From assembly GCA_022865555.1 (NCBI GenBank), contig JALHTD010000196.1:1-7915 (forward strand): DNA of 7,915 bases, read 5' to 3'. A program made the translations under genes and the position numbers. This DNA comes from Thermoanaerobaculaceae bacterium. GTDB taxonomy: Bacteria > Acidobacteriota > Thermoanaerobaculia > Thermoanaerobaculales > Thermoanaerobaculaceae. This document shows positions 5,649 through 7,915 of this stretch, in pieces; position 1 is the stretch's first letter, and every line of letters begins with the position of its first letter. The notes beneath the pieces are model-generated. The model was given only the letters and a program-made list of their open reading frames with translations. It ran no database searches and had not been told where the DNA came from.

Positions 5649-7103
5649 CTAGAGGGCCTGCCACACCCCTCCGGACAGGGCGGCGAGCGGAAAGGGCGAG
5701 GTCCGGCCGGAGGCGACGGTGCCGGGGTGCTCGCCCAGGATGGGACGGAGGGACATGCCATCTCGCACGATTGGCGGCACCGGCACCCGAACCTCTACTG
5801 CGTGCTCGTTGGCGTTGATGACGACAATCAACTGTTCCGCTTTGTGGCTTCGTGCGAAGGCGTAGACGCCGCGTGCTGCGTAGAGGGTCGCATAGGTGCC
5901 CCGGCGAAGTGCGGTGTGCCGGTGGCGCGTGGCAATCAGCCGGCGGACATGGTCGTGCAGGTTGGAGTCCCACCGCGACCTGTCCCACGGCATGGCCGCA
6001 CGGCAGGCGGGGTCGGGACCACCGGCGAGGCCTATCTCGTCGCCGTAGTAGAGGCAGGGCGCGCCCGGACTGGTCATCATGTAGAACATCGCCAGCTTGA
6101 GGCGATCCTTGATGCCGCCGAGAAGGGTCAGGGTGCGGGGCGTGTCGTGGCTGCCCAGCAGGTTCAGTTGGGCCAGAGAGACGTTCCAGGGGTACCAGGC
6201 GAGCATTGTGTCGATGCGGTCCGCGAACGCTCGAGCGCCGAGGGTTCGCAGGCGGTAGCCGCCTGGCCGGGCGCTCGTGTCGAGGCGGGGGCCTCCGAAA
6301 AAGCCGAGACAGGAGCGGCTGAATGGGTAGTTCATGAGGGCGTCGAACCTGTCCCCGCGGAGCCACTCCCGGGCCTCGTCCCAGATCTCGCCGACCAGGT
6401 ACGCCTCGGGGTTGACGGCCTTCACCCGACGGCGCAGCGCCCTCCAGAACCGCCCGTCGTCGATCTCGGTCGGCACATCCAGCCGCCACCCGTCGATTCC
6501 CTCGCGCACCCAGTGCTCGGCAACGGCGAGCAGGTAGTCGCGCACGGCCGGCGTTGCGGTGTTGAACTTGGGAAGCTCGGGGAGTCCCCACCAGGAGGCG
6601 TAGTTGAGCGGGCGGCGTGGTGAGCTGTCATACGCGCGGAGGGGGTAGCCCTGGATGTGAAACCAGTCACGGTAGGGCGAGAGCGGTCCGTTCTCGAGGA
6701 TGTGGTGAAAGGCGAAGAACCCCCTTCCGGCGTGGTTGAAGACACCGTCGAGGATCACCCGCATGCCGCGAGCATGGCACGCCTGCAGGAGCTCGCCGAA
6801 CGCGCGGTTGCCGCCGAGGAGGGGGTCGACCTGGTAGTAGTCGTAGGTGTGGTACCTGTGGTTGGCGGCTGACTGAAAGATCGGGTTGAGGTAGATCGCG
6901 TTGATGCCCAGGTCGGTCAGGTAGTCGAGCCGCTCGGCGATACCCAAGAGGTCCCCGCCCTTGAAGCCGAGCGGAGTGGGCGGGTCACCCCAGGGCTCGA
7001 GGCTGGGAGACTTGGGCACCCGGGTGCTCTTTGCGAAACGATCCGGGAAGATCTGATAGAAGACCGCATCTTGAACCCAGCTTGGAACGCGTGGCAGGGT
7101 CAT
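5649..7103 (-). CDS. GH13 alpha-amylase family glycoside hydrolase (neopullulanase/cyclomaltodextrinase-like)
   Basis: A 484-residue (beta/alpha)8-barrel enzyme acting on alpha-glucans or maltodextrins. The four GH13 conserved regions are present: DGVFNH (119-124), GWRLDVPTEI (205-214) with nucleophile D209, VGEIW (237-241) with acid/base E239, and LLGSHDTPR (315-323) with D320 as transition-state stabiliser, so it should be active. The opening WVQDAVFYQIFPDRF and MPWDRSRWD (371-379) resemble the neopullulanase/cyclomaltodextrinase group. It lacks that group's usual N-terminal domain of about 120 residues and starts directly at the barrel, with a short beta-sandwich C-terminal domain after about 400. 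No signal peptide is visible, so a cytoplasmic role in maltodextrin or glycogen turnover is likely. GGGGGAAAG lies 6 bases before the ATG and acts as a good ribosome-binding site. The gene ends about 70 bases before the GT2 ATG. Exact substrate preference cannot be read from sequence. Confidence 0.93.
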   Translation of the reverse strand: MTLPRVPSWVQDAVFYQIFPDRFAKSTRVPKSPSLEPWGDPPTPLGFKGGDLLGIAERLDYLTDLGINAIYLNPIFQSAANHRYHTYDYYQVDPLLGGNRAFGELLQACHARGMRVILDGVFNHAGRGFFAFHHILENGPLSPYRDWFHIQGYPLRAYDSSPRRPLNYASWWGLPELPKFNTATPAVRDYLLAVAEHWVREGIDGWRLDVPTEIDDGRFWRALRRRVKAVNPEAYLVGEIWDEAREWLRGDRFDALMNYPFSRSCLGFFGGPRLDTSARPGGYRLRTLGARAFADRIDTMLAWYPWNVSLAQLNLLGSHDTPRTLTLLGGIKDRLKLAMFYMMTSPGAPCLYYGDEIGLAGGPDPACRAAMPWDRSRWDSNLHDHVRRLIATRHRHTALRRGTYATLYAARGVYAFARSHKAEQLIVVINANEHAVEVRVPVPPIVRDGMSLRPILGEHPGTVASGRTSPFPLAALSGGVWQAL

Positions 7104-7152
7104 ACGAGGCTTTCCCCCAGGTCCGGTCGCTGCCGGGCGCAGGTTGCCTGCA

Positions 7153-7158
7153 ATTCTA
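7153..7158 (-). promoter_or_regulatory. Possible -10 box upstream of the amylase gene
   Basis: On the minus strand TAGAAT (five of six matches to TATAAT) lies about 50 bases before the amylase ATG. No recognisable -35 box sits at 16-18 bases. A 10-bp perfect palindrome GAGCGCGCTC (7162-7171) occupies the spacer position and could be an operator or chance. If real, the amylase would be transcribed independently of the beta-propeller gene. Confidence 0.2.
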
Positions 7159-7240
7159 GCGGAGCGCGCTCGCGGCGGTGGGCGAGGCCTCGTCGATCCA
7201 TTTCAACGCCGCTTCTTCAGCGCGCTTCGGCCTGCGAGAA

Positions 7241-7254
7241 CGGCCCGAAGGCCG
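7241..7254 (-). terminator. UUCG-tetraloop hairpin after the beta-propeller gene
   Basis: In the minus-strand transcript CGGCC-UUCG-GGCCG forms a 5-bp GC stem closed by a C(UUCG)G tetraloop, an exceptionally stable loop. It starts 15 bases after the TGA of the YncE-like gene. Only a short TTCTC follows and no true U-run, so it may be a weak intrinsic terminator, or a 3'-end stabiliser of the upstream mRNA. Confidence 0.35.
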
Positions 7255-7269
7255 GCCGCACGCCTCCCC

Positions 7270-7914
7270 TCAGCGCTCCAGGACGAGGATCTCGAACGTC
7301 CCCGGGAGGACGCTCGGGCGCGGCTTTGGGTTCTCCGCTGTGGGCGATGGCGGTGGCCCGAACTGTGCCGTGGAGAGGTAGATTCTGTGGGTGGCCCCAT
7401 CCAGCGCGAGGGTCTTCGCCCCGCGCTTGGTCGGGACGTCGCCCAGCAGGGTGAACTTTTCCGGTGAGTCCTCGTGGACGACGGTCAGCGTCCCCTCGCC
7501 ATTGGAGCTGAAGGCGAGAGCTGTCGCAGGGTCGAAGGCGATGCCGTCCACACCGCCGCCGATCGGCAGGGTCGCAATGACACGCCCACTGTCACCGTCC
7601 ACCACCGCCATCACCTTGCTCCTGCAGCCGACAAACAGACGCCGGTGCGCGCGGTCGATGCCCAGCCCGGTCGGCGTCTCGCACGGCGCGAGCGGCCAAC
7701 GTTCCTTGACCTCGAGGGTGCGTGCGTCGAACGCCACGAGCGTCGCGGTGTCCTCGAGGTTTACATACATCCGCCCTTTGCCGTCGGCGACCGCAAACTC
7801 GGGCTTCCCGCCCAGGGGAATCGTGCCGACCACCTGGGCGCTCGCGGCATCAATCGCGGTGGCGTTGGCGCTATCACCGTTGAACGTGAAGATTCGGCGC
7901 GAGGTTGGCTCGTA
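7270..7914 (-). CDS. YncE-like beta-propeller repeat protein, 5'-truncated
   Basis: The frame runs in from the right edge of the window, so the N-terminus, which in this family usually carries a signal peptide, is not visible; 214 residues remain. They contain about four repeats of roughly 40-45 residues, each with a pattern like hydrophobic-D-x-x-S/T-G-x-V-x-x-x-I-P-x-G followed by G-x-A-x-D and R-hydrophobic-F/Y-V. Examples are SAQVVGTIPLGGKPEFAVAD and SGRVIATLPIGGGVDGIAFD. This is the YVTN/YncE type of propeller. Two Cys in successive segments (APCETP and FVGCRS) could form a disulfide, consistent with secretion. No catalytic function is established for most relatives; binding or scaffold roles in the periplasm are usual guesses. 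A GTG inside the frame at 7833 is not the start, because homologous-looking repeat sequence continues upstream to the edge. Its relation to the downstream amylase is unclear. Confidence 0.85.
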   Translation of the reverse strand, partial: YEPTSRRIFTFNGDSANATAIDAASAQVVGTIPLGGKPEFAVADGKGRMYVNLEDTATLVAFDARTLEVKERWPLAPCETPTGLGIDRAHRRLFVGCRSKVMAVVDGDSGRVIATLPIGGGVDGIAFDPATALAFSSNGEGTLTVVHEDSPEKFTLLGDVPTKRGAKTLALDGATHRIYLSTAQFGPPPSPTAENPKPRPSVLPGTFEILVLER

Positions 7915-7915
7915 G

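Noticed and set aside
5727..6623. Plus-strand 298-residue open frame opposite the amylase
   Set aside because: The minus strand has all GH13 catalytic motifs; the plus frame shows no domain and is an antisense shadow.
7270..7833. GTG at 7833 as the start of a complete 187-residue protein
   Set aside because: The frame stays open to the window edge and the upstream residues continue the propeller repeat, so the gene is truncated by the window.

Overview
The window looks like a piece of a high-GC bacterial chromosome or metagenomic contig, roughly two thirds GC judged by eye. It holds six protein genes, two of them cut by the window edges. I see no tRNA, rRNA, insertion sequence, integrase or CRISPR array. 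The Gram-negative signature is an ArnT-type integral-membrane glycosyltransferase, a class that usually decorates lipid A or other envelope glycans from a polyprenyl-phosphate donor. The [FeFe]-hydrogenase-like protein at the left edge points to an anaerobic or facultative lineage. The species cannot be named from this sequence.

Layout: the left edge (2-829, plus strand) carries the C-terminal part of a [FeFe]-hydrogenase large-subunit-like protein. It ends in a four-cysteine 4Fe-4S module and has no PAS or kinase domain after it. A 346-base convergent gap (830-1175) follows, with two weak small-ORF candidates and a GC hairpin. All the remaining large genes are on the minus strand. Read in transcription order from the right edge they are: a YncE-like beta-propeller protein (to 7270, 5' end outside the window), a 166-base gap with a UUCG-loop hairpin, a GH13 alpha-amylase family enzyme (7103-5649), a short AT-rich gap, a DPM1/ArnC-like GT2 glycosyltransferase (5576-4746), an ArnT-like polytopic glycosyltransferase (about 4786-3035), and an AsnB-type glutamine-dependent amidotransferase (3035-1176).

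The last three genes overlap end to start: GT2 and the ArnT-like gene by at least 8 nt, the ArnT-like gene and asnB as TGATG. They are therefore almost certainly co-transcribed and translationally coupled. The simplest joint reading is an envelope-glycan modification module. The GT2 enzyme loads a sugar onto a polyprenyl phosphate in the cytoplasm. The ArnT-like enzyme transfers it to an acceptor on the periplasmic face. The AsnB-like enzyme may amidate a carboxyl group, for example that of a uronic acid, on the donor or a precursor. The step assigned to AsnB is inference; it could simply make asparagine. The amylase lies just upstream on the same strand but has no obvious mechanistic link and may be a separate unit.
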